From: Mycolicibacter virginiensis
GTDB lineage: Bacteria; Actinomycetota; Actinomycetes; Mycobacteriales; Mycobacteriaceae
Assembly: GCF_022374935.2 (NCBI RefSeq)
Contig: NZ_CP092430.2
Location: 2,852,001 to 2,916,000, forward strand
Direction of reading: 5' to 3'
DNA: 64,000 bases
Part shown: in pieces, positions 24,248 to 31,883 of the stretch
How the letters are laid out: the number at the start of each line of letters is the position of its first letter
How positions within the stretch are numbered: position 1 is the first letter of the stretch
Position numbers and translations under genes: made by a program
Notes under the pieces: generated by a model
Told to the model about the DNA's origin: nothing
The model's input: the letters and a program-made list of their open reading frames with translations, nothing else
The model's database searches: none

Positions 24248-25159
24248 TCATCCGAGCGGTACCCCCAGAAATCTCCCTCTCGACTTCGGTGTGCGGTTCA
24301 GCAGCGGCCCGGGCTGATTTGACGGCTTCGGGTTCGGATTGCGTCGCCGGCGGCGCTCCTCATGCAGCTCAGCCAGCTGTTTACGGGTTGGAATCCACGG
24401 TTGCGCTTCGGAAGTCACGAGCCACGCCAATAGCTCGACTGGATCGGTCGGCCACGGCTCGTAGCGATGCGGCTGGCCGTCGAGACGCGTCACGCGCTTC
24501 GTACCTTGGCCAGGGTTGCGCCAATCGGGCCACAGCTCGTCGATGTTGCGTAGGTAGGCGGTGCTGGCGGGGGCTTCTCTTCCTCCCCAGGAACCAGCGC
24601 TGCGCCAAGCCTGGGACGCGCATTGCGTCATCACGAGCTCCTGCCCCGCGCGCAAGAGCTCGTAGTCACCGCTGAGCTTCGTCAGGGCTTTCCAGGCTGG
24701 CGCGACATCGGCCTCGATCGCCTGCCCTGCCGTGCGTACGGGGCCGAGCTTGTCAACGATCCGAGCCGCGTCTGCGAGCTGATTCTCAAGTTCGCAATTG
24801 AGGGCCGCGAGAACGTCGTCGATCTTGGTGACGATGATAGTTTCGGCCCGCATCTGTGCTTCATGCATCAGATCTCGCAACGTCGTCTGGCGCTGCTCAC
24901 GGCGTGCCAACTCTGCGCTGCGACGAAGACGGGCGTCGATCCACTCCTCCTCGACCTTGCCGGTCAGAAACGGATCAAGTTCGACAGGGCACTCTGCTAC
25001 AGGTGGCAGGGTGTTCAACACCGCCGCCTGCGCGGTGTCAACGAGGGCCATGGCATCCAGCCAGCCGTCGAGTTGCTCAACTGCAGCCTGCACAAAGCGA
25101 TTCGAATTGACGTCGTGGACTGTCAGCCGCGACGCGAGTAGCACCTCGGACGACAACAT
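24248..25159 (-). CDS. Hypothetical 303-residue helical protein
   Basis: Long helices between residues 50 and 170 (acidic and basic heptads), then a W-rich segment (QAWRSAGSWGG...LWPDW) and a basic C-terminus. Its ATG overlaps the stop of the 52-residue gene (TGATG). No domain recognised. It could be a scaffold-like or regulatory protein of the element. Confidence 0.5.
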   Translation of the reverse strand: MLSSEVLLASRLTVHDVNSNRFVQAAVEQLDGWLDAMALVDTAQAAVLNTLPPVAECPVELDPFLTGKVEEEWIDARLRRSAELARREQRQTTLRDLMHEAQMRAETIIVTKIDDVLAALNCELENQLADAARIVDKLGPVRTAGQAIEADVAPAWKALTKLSGDYELLRAGQELVMTQCASQAWRSAGSWGGREAPASTAYLRNIDELWPDWRNPGQGTKRVTRLDGQPHRYEPWPTDPVELLAWLVTSEAQPWIPTRKQLAELHEERRRRRNPNPKPSNQPGPLLNRTPKSRGRFLGVPLG

Positions 25160-25317
25160 CAGCGAGCTCCGTTCCGCTGCTCAGCCCTTCGTCGGGCTTC
25201 TGCACGACCGCCATCGCCCGACGCCGCGGGCTGCCGTACGCGGGCGACGAGCGCGTTCCAGTCGCCGTCGTCGAGGTCGGCGAGTTGCTGCTCGACCTCA
25301 TTCCCGAGATCCGCCAT
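25159..25317 (-). CDS. 52-residue acidic small protein
   Basis: ATG at 25317, reading MADLGNEVEQQLADLDDGDW and ending RAEQRNGAR; the TGA overlaps the next ATG. The acidic helix and Trp are typical of short actinophage proteins, and the overlaps at both ends support it as a real gene. Confidence 0.6.
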   Translation of the reverse strand: MADLGNEVEQQLADLDDGDWNALVARVRQPAASGDGGRAEARRRAEQRNGAR

Positions 25318-25657
25318 CTGCGAGCCCTTCTCTGTACTGGTCGACCTTCGACTTGCTGAAAATCCAGCGGCCGGTGATCATCTCGCCGTCGAGGTCCGCG
25401 GCCAGGCGTTGCACCTTTCGGGTGCTCCATCCGAGAACTGCCGCGGCTTCAGCGACGCCGATCAGATCCTGATGCTTTGATTGTCTTCCGTCACTTGCTG
25501 ATTCGTGTCGCGTGCGCGACATACGCACCTCAGCATCGAGGCGGTTGAAGAGCGCCCGAACGGGTGGCGGCACCTCATGGTTGTGCAGCTCGCGGCCACG
25601 AATCACGGCGGCCACGCAGAAGTACGCGGCGCGGATGTCGGTGGCGTTGAGTATCAT
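25298..25657 (-). CDS. HTH DNA-binding protein
   Basis: A 119-residue protein. The C-terminal half (LIGVAEAAAVLGWSTRKVQRLAADLDGEMITGRWIFSKSKVDQY) is an excisionase/MerR-type winged helix. The N-terminal half (about 1-60) is helical. The ATG at 25657 overlaps the upstream stop (ATGA). Confidence 0.65.
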   Translation of the reverse strand: MILNATDIRAAYFCVAAVIRGRELHNHEVPPPVRALFNRLDAEVRMSRTRHESASDGRQSKHQDLIGVAEAAAVLGWSTRKVQRLAADLDGEMITGRWIFSKSKVDQYREGLADGGSRE

Positions 25658-26070
25658 CCGCCCTCCGTGTGGCAGACCGCATCCAAAACCCCGGGCGCCG
25701 AGACGATCACCGACCAGGCCGACCCGCTCGGAAACCGGAAGTGGTCCACCGCCGCGTGGGGCTGATTCTCGTGATGCGCGGGGTCTGGGTGCCACACGTG
25801 CCGGTGATACGTCGGCGGTTCCAAGTCTGCGATTGACGTGACGCGACGGCCGTCAGAGTAGGCCTCATGGTCGAGTCCTGCAGGGGAGAAAGGAACGGCC
25901 GACTGCTGCAGGATGTGACGCACGTGCTGGACGAGATGCCGCAGTTCCGTCAGCTCGGCCAAACCGGATTCGGCCGCGATGGCATCCAGTCGAGCGGCCA
26001 CCGCTTGTAGACGGTCATCGCTCGCCGCGGCCATGTACAGCAGATAGTCACGCGGATCTGGTGCGTTCAT
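25654..26070 (-). CDS. Hypothetical element protein
   Basis: A 138-residue protein with an N-terminal helix pair (DDRLQAVAARLDAIAAESGL) and a His-rich segment (TYHRHVWHPDPAHHENQPH, about 87-105). The start overlaps the upstream gene by four bases. The His cluster could bind metal; no family known. Confidence 0.5.
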   Translation of the reverse strand: MNAPDPRDYLLYMAAASDDRLQAVAARLDAIAAESGLAELTELRHLVQHVRHILQQSAVPFSPAGLDHEAYSDGRRVTSIADLEPPTYHRHVWHPDPAHHENQPHAAVDHFRFPSGSAWSVIVSAPGVLDAVCHTEGG

Positions 26071-26540
26071 GATTTCTGTCCCTTGATGATTCGGAATTGC
26101 CGGCGCGGAACTGCTTCAGCGAAGCCCTGTTCGGCCAGCAGTTCGGACACCATGTCGACGGGGCATGTGCCCAGGTATCCGCCGCCGAGGTAGGCGGGTC
26201 GCCAGTCTGTGTCGACGTAGTGCTGACGTTGCGCGGGGAGATCGGCGACTTCGCAGGCGATGACGACGGGATGCTCGTCATAGAGATAGCCATACTCGTC
26301 GACGATCTCCCCGTCACCGTCAGCCCACGACTCCACGATCTCAGTGACCGAATTGTCCTCGTAGAGCACGCCAGGGCACTTGTCGATTGCGTACACGTCG
26401 ACGCTAAGAATCGGGTCGTACGTCCAGATGCGGACGTTCACCCATCCTGGCGGCAGGGATTCAATACCGGCGGGGCGCCACATGTGGGGTGCCGGCCTCC
26501 GGTAGATGATCGGGTACAGGGGCGGCGTTTCATCAGTCAT
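26067..26540 (-). CDS. Hypothetical element protein
   Basis: A 157-residue protein, Trp/Tyr-rich and acidic (WVNVRIWTYDPILSVDVYAI...EYGYLYDEHPV). The ATG at 26540 overlaps the stop of the RepA-like gene by 8 bases. Unknown family, probably cytoplasmic. Confidence 0.5.
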   Translation of the reverse strand: MTDETPPLYPIIYRRPAPHMWRPAGIESLPPGWVNVRIWTYDPILSVDVYAIDKCPGVLYEDNSVTEIVESWADGDGEIVDEYGYLYDEHPVVIACEVADLPAQRQHYVDTDWRPAYLGGGYLGTCPVDMVSELLAEQGFAEAVPRRQFRIIKGQKS

Positions 26541-27723
26541 GGACGTTGCCTTTCGCCCCGGATGGCTGGTTCTGCGTGTCTGTTTCACCTGTTACGAGCG
26601 TTACGGATTGCCCGTTTTCGCTGGCCCGCCTAGGTTCCGGTGGCGTAACAGTTGCTGTGGTGTTGGAAGGTGTTACGCCGGCGGCCGATTCACCACCTTC
26701 ATTTCCGCAGTTCGCAGGGGGCGTAACAGTCGTAACGGTCGTAACACTGGTGTACGCACCAACACCCACCTTGCTGATACGGTCCGCCTTGGCCAGCCGG
26801 TTGAGGTAGACCCGTGCCTGGTCGTTGTCGAGGCCGAGGGCTTCCGCCACGTCGGCAGCGGTGGTGTGGTTGGCCGGCGCACGCCTGTTGACGACAGCGA
26901 CGACTTCCATTGCACGTTCGCCGTACCGCTTGCTGTCGCGACGCTTCTGCGCTTCCGCAGCAGCCTCGGACAGCTCATTTCCGGCCAGCCGCCACATGCC
27001 CTCGGTAACCGTGAATGCATACTCCCCTTCAGGTGCGTCACGGCCGGTGACTTGCAGGGTGGCCTCGGTGCTGTTGCGCTGACGCCGTAACACCAGCACG
27101 TAGTCCGCGGCACCGGCCAGCCCGAGCGTGCCCGACAGGTCATCCACGAAGTCATCTGAGGATGCCTTTCGGGTGTGGTGCACACCGAGCAGTGCACTGC
27201 CCGGGAACGCATCAACGATGTTTTTGAGCGAAACACCCGCTTGATAGTCCGCAAGATACGCATCGTCGCCGCGGTTACGCTGCTGCCGCGCACGCCCCAG
27301 GGTGTCGAGAATGACCAAGCCGCGAGGGTGGCTCACCAGCCATGCGCTGATCGTCGGAATCAGCAGCCGCGGCCCAACCTTGGTCAGGATATGCAGCCGA
27401 TGCGGCGGGATCCCGTCGCCCCAGACTGCCTGAATGCGACCCTGGAGCCTCCGTGGTGAATCTTCCAGTGCGAGTAGTAGAACGTCACGCTGCTCTACTG
27501 ACACCTTGCCGAATGCGCTGCCGCCTGCGGCGATCGCCAAAGCTACACACAAAGTCCACCAGGACTTACCAAGCTTCGGCGGGCCGGCCACGATGCCAAA
27601 ACCCTCAGTGATGAGGCCGTGTACGAACTGCACCAGCTCGGCAAATTCCTGATGGTGTAGCTCAGCGGCGGTGATCACTTCGGCTAATAGTGAATCCGCT
27701 TCCTGGGTCTCGGGCGCAGTCAC
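26533..27723 (-). CDS. RepA-like AAA ATPase (AAA_25 type), probable replication helicase
   Basis: A 396-residue protein started by a GTG overlapping the previous stop (GTGA). A RecA-like domain: Walker A GPPKLGKS (47-54), Walker B LVILD (to D140), and HHTRK near 196. A winged-helix-like region (about 290-340) and a Val/Thr-rich tail (VTTVTTVTPP) follow. The family includes hexameric plasmid helicases such as RSF1010 RepA. It would unwind element DNA for replication after excision. Repeats of GTTACG in the 3' part of the gene may be origin sites. Confidence 0.75.
   Translation of the reverse strand: MTAPETQEADSLLAEVITAAELHHQEFAELVQFVHGLITEGFGIVAGPPKLGKSWWTLCVALAIAAGGSAFGKVSVEQRDVLLLALEDSPRRLQGRIQAVWGDGIPPHRLHILTKVGPRLLIPTISAWLVSHPRGLVILDTLGRARQQRNRGDDAYLADYQAGVSLKNIVDAFPGSALLGVHHTRKASSDDFVDDLSGTLGLAGAADYVLVLRRQRNSTEATLQVTGRDAPEGEYAFTVTEGMWRLAGNELSEAAAEAQKRRDSKRYGERAMEVVAVVNRRAPANHTTAADVAEALGLDNDQARVYLNRLAKADRISKVGVGAYTSVTTVTTVTPPANCGNEGGESAAGVTPSNTTATVTPPEPRRASENGQSVTLVTGETDTQNQPSGAKGNVHD
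26586..26750. repeat. Cluster of GTTACG/CGTAAC repeats, candidate replication origin
   Basis: GTTACG or its complement occurs at 26589, 26599, 26643, 26672, 26719, 26728 and 26737 within the 3' end of the RepA-like gene. Some copies arise in Val-Thr codons of the VTTVTTVT tail, so coding bias may explain part of it. Confidence 0.35.
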
Positions 27724-27914
27724 ACGATCACCCCTATGCGAGAGCGACAAACGGGGCCACGTCGGTGGATGACACTCAGTTCGGCCGTGAGGGGCCGCCG
27801 GCAGTCCAGGCACCGACAGGTGGTCGCCTCAGCAGTGTTTAGGTCTTGGTCGCATTTCAGATGCAACCCTTCGACACCGGCGGCCAGCACGGCGGCGGCG
27901 ATTGAGGTCGTCAT
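27720..27914 (-). CDS. Small Cys-rich protein (DUF6011-like)
   Basis: A 64-residue protein; CRCLDCRRPLTAELSVIHR then GPVC matches the small zinc-ribbon protein type with a GPxC ending common in actinophages. It is coupled by overlaps to the genes on both sides. Probably binds zinc and contacts DNA or the RepA-like protein. Confidence 0.6.
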   Translation of the reverse strand: MTTSIAAAVLAAGVEGLHLKCDQDLNTAEATTCRCLDCRRPLTAELSVIHRRGPVCRSRIGVIV

Positions 27915-28333
27915 GCGATCACCCCGCCGCACTCACGGTGCAGACGCTCAGCAAGAGCACGCTCTGCGCCACCGCGACGCCACCAGGCCCGCCGGACTTC
28001 CAGCGGAACCAGCGGAGTCTGGCCGCGGTCGAGGAGGTATTCAGCAGCGGACCGGAAGCTGTCAAGCAACTGGTCCGGCAACGGCGGTTCAGTGCAGCGG
28101 CACACGAGTGGGTCGCGGCAGCCGCAGTCAAGCGGCACGGACCGATCGGCAGCGTCGCGGCGGCGGTGGTGCTGCGAACGCATATCCATCGCCGCTGCCG
28201 GCGGCGCGCACTGCACCCAACCCGGGCGATTTCGGCTAGACTCAGATTCAGCGGAAGTGGTTGCGGGAACTCGGTCCTTGGCGGGGGCCGAGTTTTCTGT
28301 TTCCGGCGGACCTCCCGTCTGCGGAGTGCTCAT
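27911..28333 (-). CDS. Hypothetical element protein with Cys cluster
   Basis: A 140-residue protein. The first 60 residues look disordered; CGCRDPLVCRC (about 70-80) is a Cys cluster, followed by a helix-rich C-terminus (LLDSFRSAAEYLLDRG). It lies directly after the excisionase-like gene. Unknown family. Confidence 0.5.
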   Translation of the reverse strand: MSTPQTGGPPETENSAPAKDRVPATTSAESESSRNRPGWVQCAPPAAAMDMRSQHHRRRDAADRSVPLDCGCRDPLVCRCTEPPLPDQLLDSFRSAAEYLLDRGQTPLVPLEVRRAWWRRGGAERALAERLHRECGGVIA

Positions 28334-28528
28334 TCAGGCACCACCGCCGAACGGCTGCATCAAGGCGTCGATTTCATTCAGGTCAACCCGAATGAACCGC
28401 TTGCCGCCGCGATAGCCGGTCAGTCGGCCGTCGGAGATCATCTGGCGGATCGTGCGATCGGTGACGCCGATATAGTCGGCGGCTTCGCGCAGGGTTACGT
28501 AACGACGTTGAACGGCATTGGTACTCAA
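28334..28528 (-). CDS. Excisionase-like HTH protein of island 2
   Basis: A 64-residue protein from a TTG preceded by GGAG. YVTLREAADYIGVTDRTIRQMISDGRLTGYRGGKRFIRVDLNEIDAL is a textbook excisionase/MerR-type HTH. It heads the long minus-strand operon. GTTACGTAAC at 28495-28504, inside its 5' coding part, is a perfect palindrome. It probably steers integrase towards excision or represses the operon. Confidence 0.75.
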   Translation of the reverse strand: MSTNAVQRRYVTLREAADYIGVTDRTIRQMISDGRLTGYRGGKRFIRVDLNEIDALMQPFGGGA

Positions 28529-28798
28529 AGGAATCAACTCCGCAGGGCGCGCCTGAGAAGCCGACCGCTGGAATTGATAGCAAAGCGCGAACAAGTCCAG
28601 CAGAAGCCTCAGCAGGCTTTCCGGCGCTCAGTCCCCATATCGGCGACCGCCTGCCATTGGGCAGGCCCTGGACTCCTCGGTCTCCCCGAGTCCCCACACT
28701 GTCAGGTCCTCGTTTAGAGCAAGCTAATTAGACCATGATTCCGCATGGAGTAGAAGCAAGCGCAAGCAAAAGGCTTCGTCGTGTCGCATCTTCTCCCG
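28529..28798. promoter_or_regulatory. Intergenic region with operon promoter and GCAAGC repeats
   Basis: Between the integrase stop and the excisionase-like start. GCAAGC occurs at 28719-28724, 28756-28761 and 28762-28767, matching the core of the decamer repeated on the other side of the integrase at 30010. It probably carries the operon promoter (AT-rich near 28720-28735). Confidence 0.4.
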
Positions 28799-29926
28799 CT
28801 ACCCGTTCTCGGCGAGCTTGCTTAGCAGCGCAGCGATCTCGCGCCCGCGCTGCTTCGACGCGTGCTGATACCTCATGGCCGCCGCCGGTGTGCTGTGGCC
28901 TAGTCGGTCCATCAGCTCGGCCAGTGTGGCCCCGGTCGCCGCCGCCAGAACCGCGCCGGAGTGCCGCAAATCGTGGAAGCGCAGATCAGGACGCCCGGCC
29001 GCAGCACGTGCCTGGTAGTACCAACGGTTCATGGTGCCTGGCGCTAGGTGCCCGCCGTTGATCGCAGGGAATAGCAGCGAATCCTGTCCTGAATCAACGT
29101 ATTTCGACAGGTGATCCTCAATAGCTGGGAGCAGATGCGGAGGTATTGACACGTCGCGGATACCAGCATTGGACTTCGGCGTGGTGACCTTGAATTTGCC
29201 GCCGTCAACCCGCACGACGCCGCGCTCTATCCGAACAATCTCGTCGTCGAGATCGACATCCCTACGGCGCAGTTCGGCCAGCTCGCCGTACCGCAACGCA
29301 CACCAGGCCCCGAGCAGAATCATCAGCCGGTAAGCCTCGGGCATGCTGGCGGTGATCGTCTCCAGCTGCGGCAGCGTTGCCGGCCGAATCTTGTGGACAC
29401 GGTGGGCGGTTCCGGCTCCTCGAATGACGCACGGGTTGGTATTGATCTTGCCGTCGGATGCGGCAGTGCCCATGATCGTTCGCATCAGCCCGTAGGCATG
29501 GGCGCGCAGCGTCGGCGTGCCCGTTCCCATCGCCGTATGCCACGCGCGTACGTCATCAGGCGTAATAGACGTCAACGGCAGTGCGCCGAACGTCGGCAGC
29601 AGGTGGTTGGTCAACAGCTTGTTGTAGTGCTGCTCGGTTCGCTCCTTCAGGTCACGCTGCTGCAGCCATGTCTCGGCATATCCGCCGAATGTGACCGGGT
29701 TGCGCGTGGGCGCCTGCGCGTCAGGTGGCTCCCATGCCCTTCGGATGATCTCGGCTTGTCGCAGCGCCAACCAACCGCGGGCATCCTGCTTGGTCAGAAA
29801 CAGCGTCGGCGCGGTGTAGCGCCGACCATCGGGGCCCCGGTAGCGCGCGCGGTGGCGTCCACTAGGGAGGGTTTCCACAGTGCCGAACGTGCCAGGTGCG
29901 CGCTTCTTGCGTGTCGTTGCCGCCAT
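28799..29926 (-). CDS. Tyrosine recombinase (integrase) of island 2
   Basis: A 375-residue phage-type integrase; the ATG at 29926 has GGGGGAG upstream. N-terminal arm-binding region (1-65), core-binding domain (about 75-165) and catalytic domain with R212 (ALRYGE), K251, H318 and R321 (HDLRH), H344 (LGH) and nucleophile Y353. It lies 185 bases from attR and evidently inserted the element into the 3' end of tRNA-Val(GAC). It differs clearly from the island 1 integrase. Confidence 0.92.
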   Translation of the reverse strand: MAATTRKKRAPGTFGTVETLPSGRHRARYRGPDGRRYTAPTLFLTKQDARGWLALRQAEIIRRAWEPPDAQAPTRNPVTFGGYAETWLQQRDLKERTEQHYNKLLTNHLLPTFGALPLTSITPDDVRAWHTAMGTGTPTLRAHAYGLMRTIMGTAASDGKINTNPCVIRGAGTAHRVHKIRPATLPQLETITASMPEAYRLMILLGAWCALRYGELAELRRRDVDLDDEIVRIERGVVRVDGGKFKVTTPKSNAGIRDVSIPPHLLPAIEDHLSKYVDSGQDSLLFPAINGGHLAPGTMNRWYYQARAAAGRPDLRFHDLRHSGAVLAAATGATLAELMDRLGHSTPAAAMRYQHASKQRGREIAALLSKLAENG

Positions 29927-29962
29927 GTCGTCATCTCCCCCGCGGTGAATGGCTGAGCAGTA

Positions 29963-29982
29963 GCGTGGGCCAGCGTGGGCCA
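29963..29982. repeat. Tandem decamer GCGTGGGCCA x2
   Basis: Two exact copies lie 37 bases upstream of the integrase start, followed by a related TTGGGCT. Possible arm-type or promoter-proximal site. Confidence 0.4.
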
Positions 29983-30009
29983 AACTTGGGCTAACAAAAC
30001 TGTAGTCAC

Positions 30010-30034
30010 TTCTGCTTGCTTCTGCTTGCTTCTG
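30010..30034. repeat. Tandem decamer TTCTGCTTGC, 2.4 copies
   Basis: Two complete copies and a partial third lie between the integrase gene and attR. The complement GCAAGC core recurs at the far side of the gene. This spacing fits integrase arm-binding sites. Confidence 0.5.
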
Positions 30035-30111
30035 GCGGTACTGTCCGAGGTTAGCGCAGGTAAATCGCCGAATGCGCTGGTCAAGTAAACAGAGTCAGCA
30101 AACTGATTGGA

Positions 30112-30139
30112 CTGGTTCAATCCCAGTACCGCGCACCAG
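30112..30139 (+). repeat. attR of island 2 (28-bp direct repeat)
   Basis: Identical to 16006-16033. It is a 3' tRNA-Val fragment with no matching 5' half, marking the right end of the element. Confidence 0.92.
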
Positions 30140-30152
30140 ACTCGACATTGCG

Positions 30153-30190
30153 AAAACCCCTGCCGCCACCGCGTGACGACGGGGGTTTTT
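30153..30190 (+). terminator. Original terminator of the tRNA-Val(GAC) operon, displaced by island 2
   Basis: AAAACCCC and GGGGGTTTTT form a stem around an 18-20 base loop and end in a T run, 14 bases after attR. It would have followed the tRNA directly before the insertion. Bases 30191-30414 hold no convincing gene; a minus-strand frame ending in KALKAKKA at 30206 could be a gene remnant. Confidence 0.65.
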
Positions 30191-30414
30191 CCGTCTCTGA
30201 GTATTAGGCCTTCTTCGCCTTGAGCGCCTTGCCGACGAAGACGCGACTGATGGACCCCCCATTGGGCTGCGCCGACCGACAGCCGTAACGAAGATCACAC
30301 CTTAAGGCGCATTTGCCGAATCGCGCCCAATTCCCGAGTCGGACCGAGGGTCACCAGCCGGTAAGCACCACAATCGTTAACAATGCACGAAGGGGAATTA
30401 CGAAAGGTGGCCCA

Positions 30415-31002
30415 ATGAATCGACCCATCGTCGCGCTGTCGGTGTTCGCCTTGACTGTCGCCATGTCCGCGGCATGTTCAAGCCACACCGACTCGACGAG
30501 CGCGCCACCCGCGGCCGACACCTCTAACGGAGCCAGCCCGGCCACCCCGAAACCCGCCGGGCACACCGGCGACACCCTGAACCTCACCCGAGCCGACGGC
30601 AGCACTGTCACCGTCACCTTGGACAAGGTGATCAACCCCGCGACCGTCACGCCCGGCGCCAGCGACCCGGGCATCACCTATATCGCTACGCAGTTCACGA
30701 TCGCGAACCCAGGCACCGCGGCCATGAACGGCGACATCAACACCAACGTCTGGGCTTTCGGTTCCGACGGGCAGCGCTACGCGCCGAACCTCAAAGATGT
30801 CGGCGAGTGCACGAACTTCGACGCCGGCATGTTCCACATCGCCCCGGGCGAGTCCGCGACCGGCTGCGTGGTGTTCGCCCTGCCGGCCGGGGTCAGCCCG
30901 GCGAAAGTCAGGTATGCCCCGTCGTCCGGGTTCGCCGATGGCTTCGGGGAATGGCTATTTCCCTCCCCCAGCCGCGCCACACCGCCCCCCAGCGTCAACT
31001 AA
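30415..31002 (+). CDS. DUF4352-like lipoprotein
   Basis: A 195-residue protein with a signal peptide ending MSAACS (lipobox Cys), a Pro/Ser/Thr linker, then an immunoglobulin-like beta domain (GDTLNLTRADGSTVTVTLDKV...YIATQFTIANPGTA) of the DUF4352 kind with two Cys. The ATG at 30415 has AAAGGTGG upstream. It is the first chromosomal gene right of island 2. Its stop lies within the first clpC2 operator palindrome. Confidence 0.75.
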   Translation: MNRPIVALSVFALTVAMSAACSSHTDSTSAPPAADTSNGASPATPKPAGHTGDTLNLTRADGSTVTVTLDKVINPATVTPGASDPGITYIATQFTIANPGTAAMNGDINTNVWAFGSDGQRYAPNLKDVGECTNFDAGMFHIAPGESATGCVVFALPAGVSPAKVRYAPSSGFADGFGEWLFPSPSRATPPPSVN

Positions 31003-31011
31003 CGGTTGACG
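30993..31011. promoter_or_regulatory. clpC2 operator 1: CGTCAAC-N5-GTTGACG
   Basis: A perfect 7-bp inverted repeat covering the -35 element (TTGACG, 31006-31011). It has the same half sites and spacer length as operator 2, 29 bases downstream centre to centre. Confidence 0.65.
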
Positions 31012-31035
31012 ATCACCATGCCGTCAACCTAGAGT
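31006..31035 (+). promoter_or_regulatory. clpC2 promoter (TTGACG-N18-TAGAGT), probably leaderless
   Basis: The -35 TTGACG (31006-31011) and -10 TAGAGT (31030-31035) are near consensus. The ATG at 31043 is 7 bases after the -10 and lacks a Shine-Dalgarno sequence, so transcription probably starts at or beside the start codon. Confidence 0.65.
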
Positions 31036-31041
31036 TGACGG
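31021..31041. promoter_or_regulatory. clpC2 operator 2: CCGTCAAC-N5-GTTGACGG
   Basis: A perfect 8-bp inverted repeat centred on the -10 element and ending one base before the ATG. A repressor bound here would block RNA polymerase directly. Confidence 0.65.
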
Positions 31042-31042
31042 C

Positions 31043-31789
31043 ATGGCTGATCCCACCCCGCTCACGCAGTCCATCCGCCTGGACGACCTGATCAACGCCA
31101 TCACCGGCGTGCACGATAACCCCCTGGAACAGTTGACCGATGCCGTCTTGGCCGCCGAGCACCTCGGCGAGGTCGCCGACCATCTGATCGGGCACTTCGT
31201 CGACCAGGCGCGCCGATCGGGAGCGTCGTGGACCGATATCGGCAAGTGCATGGGCGTCACCAAGCAGGCGGCGCAGAAGAAGTTCGTTCCGCGCCCTGAG
31301 TCCGCCACGCTCGATCCCGAGCAGGGCTTCGCCCGGTTCACCCCGCGGGCGCGCAGTGCCGTGGTGGCGGCCCAGAACGCCGCGCACCGGGCACGCAACG
31401 CCGAGATCACCCCCGATCACCTGGTCCTGGGACTGCTGCACGATCCCGGCGCGCTGGCCACCGCGTTGCTCACCGCGCAGCAGGTCGACCCGGAAGCCGT
31501 TGTTGCCGCCGTCGCCCTTGAGCCCGGCGACGCCGAGCCGCCCGCCCTGATCCCGTTCAACGGCCCGGCACGCAAAGCGCTGGAGTTGACCTTCCGCACC
31601 GCACTTCGACTCGGCCACAACTACATCGGCACCGAGCACCTGCTGCTGGCGTTGCTGGAAGCCGAGGACGGCAGCGGCCCTCTGCATCGCGCCGGAGTCG
31701 ACCGGCAGCGCGCCGAAACCGATCTGGCTCGCGCGCTGGAGGCGATCACCGAGAAGCTGGCTGCCCCCGATTCAGAAACCACGAACTGA
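31043..31789 (+). CDS. clpC2: ClpC2, Clp N-domain protein without ATPase
   Basis: A 248-residue protein, the length of mycobacterial ClpC2 (Rv2667). The N-terminal part holds an HTH-like segment (SWTDIGKCMGVTKQAAQKKF, about 62-81). Two Clp-N repeats follow (about 98-160 and 172-240; LGHNYIGTEHLLLALLE is diagnostic). No AAA domain is present. In mycobacteria ClpC2 is reported to bind ClpC1-targeting antibiotics and to repress its own gene. The two palindromes over its promoter fit that. Confidence 0.88.
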   Translation: MADPTPLTQSIRLDDLINAITGVHDNPLEQLTDAVLAAEHLGEVADHLIGHFVDQARRSGASWTDIGKCMGVTKQAAQKKFVPRPESATLDPEQGFARFTPRARSAVVAAQNAAHRARNAEITPDHLVLGLLHDPGALATALLTAQQVDPEAVVAAVALEPGDAEPPALIPFNGPARKALELTFRTALRLGHNYIGTEHLLLALLEAEDGSGPLHRAGVDRQRAETDLARALEAITEKLAAPDSETTN

Positions 31790-31883
31790 TCGCCGAAACC
31801 AACCATCTGCGGACGTGGCGGGCCAAGGCGGCTGCACCCGCGATGCCGATGTGCCATCATGCCCAGAAGCAAACGAAGAGGAC

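Larger units (their letters stand above)
16034..30139. mobile_element. Island 2: integrated phage-satellite-like element (about 14.1 kb)
   Basis: It is bounded by the 28-bp att repeats, with a tyrosine integrase at the right end, an excisionase-like gene and a RepA-like ATPase. It also has a tape-measure-like gene and many coupled small genes. No capsid, portal, protease, terminase or lysis gene is recognised. This content fits a satellite or a reduced prophage rather than a full phage. Confidence 0.85.

Noticed and set aside
30095..30298. Minus-strand frame after attR, including an ending KALKAKKA at 30206
   Set aside because: Part reads through the tRNA fragment and the rest lacks a start or recognisable body; at most a gene remnant, so not called as a CDS.
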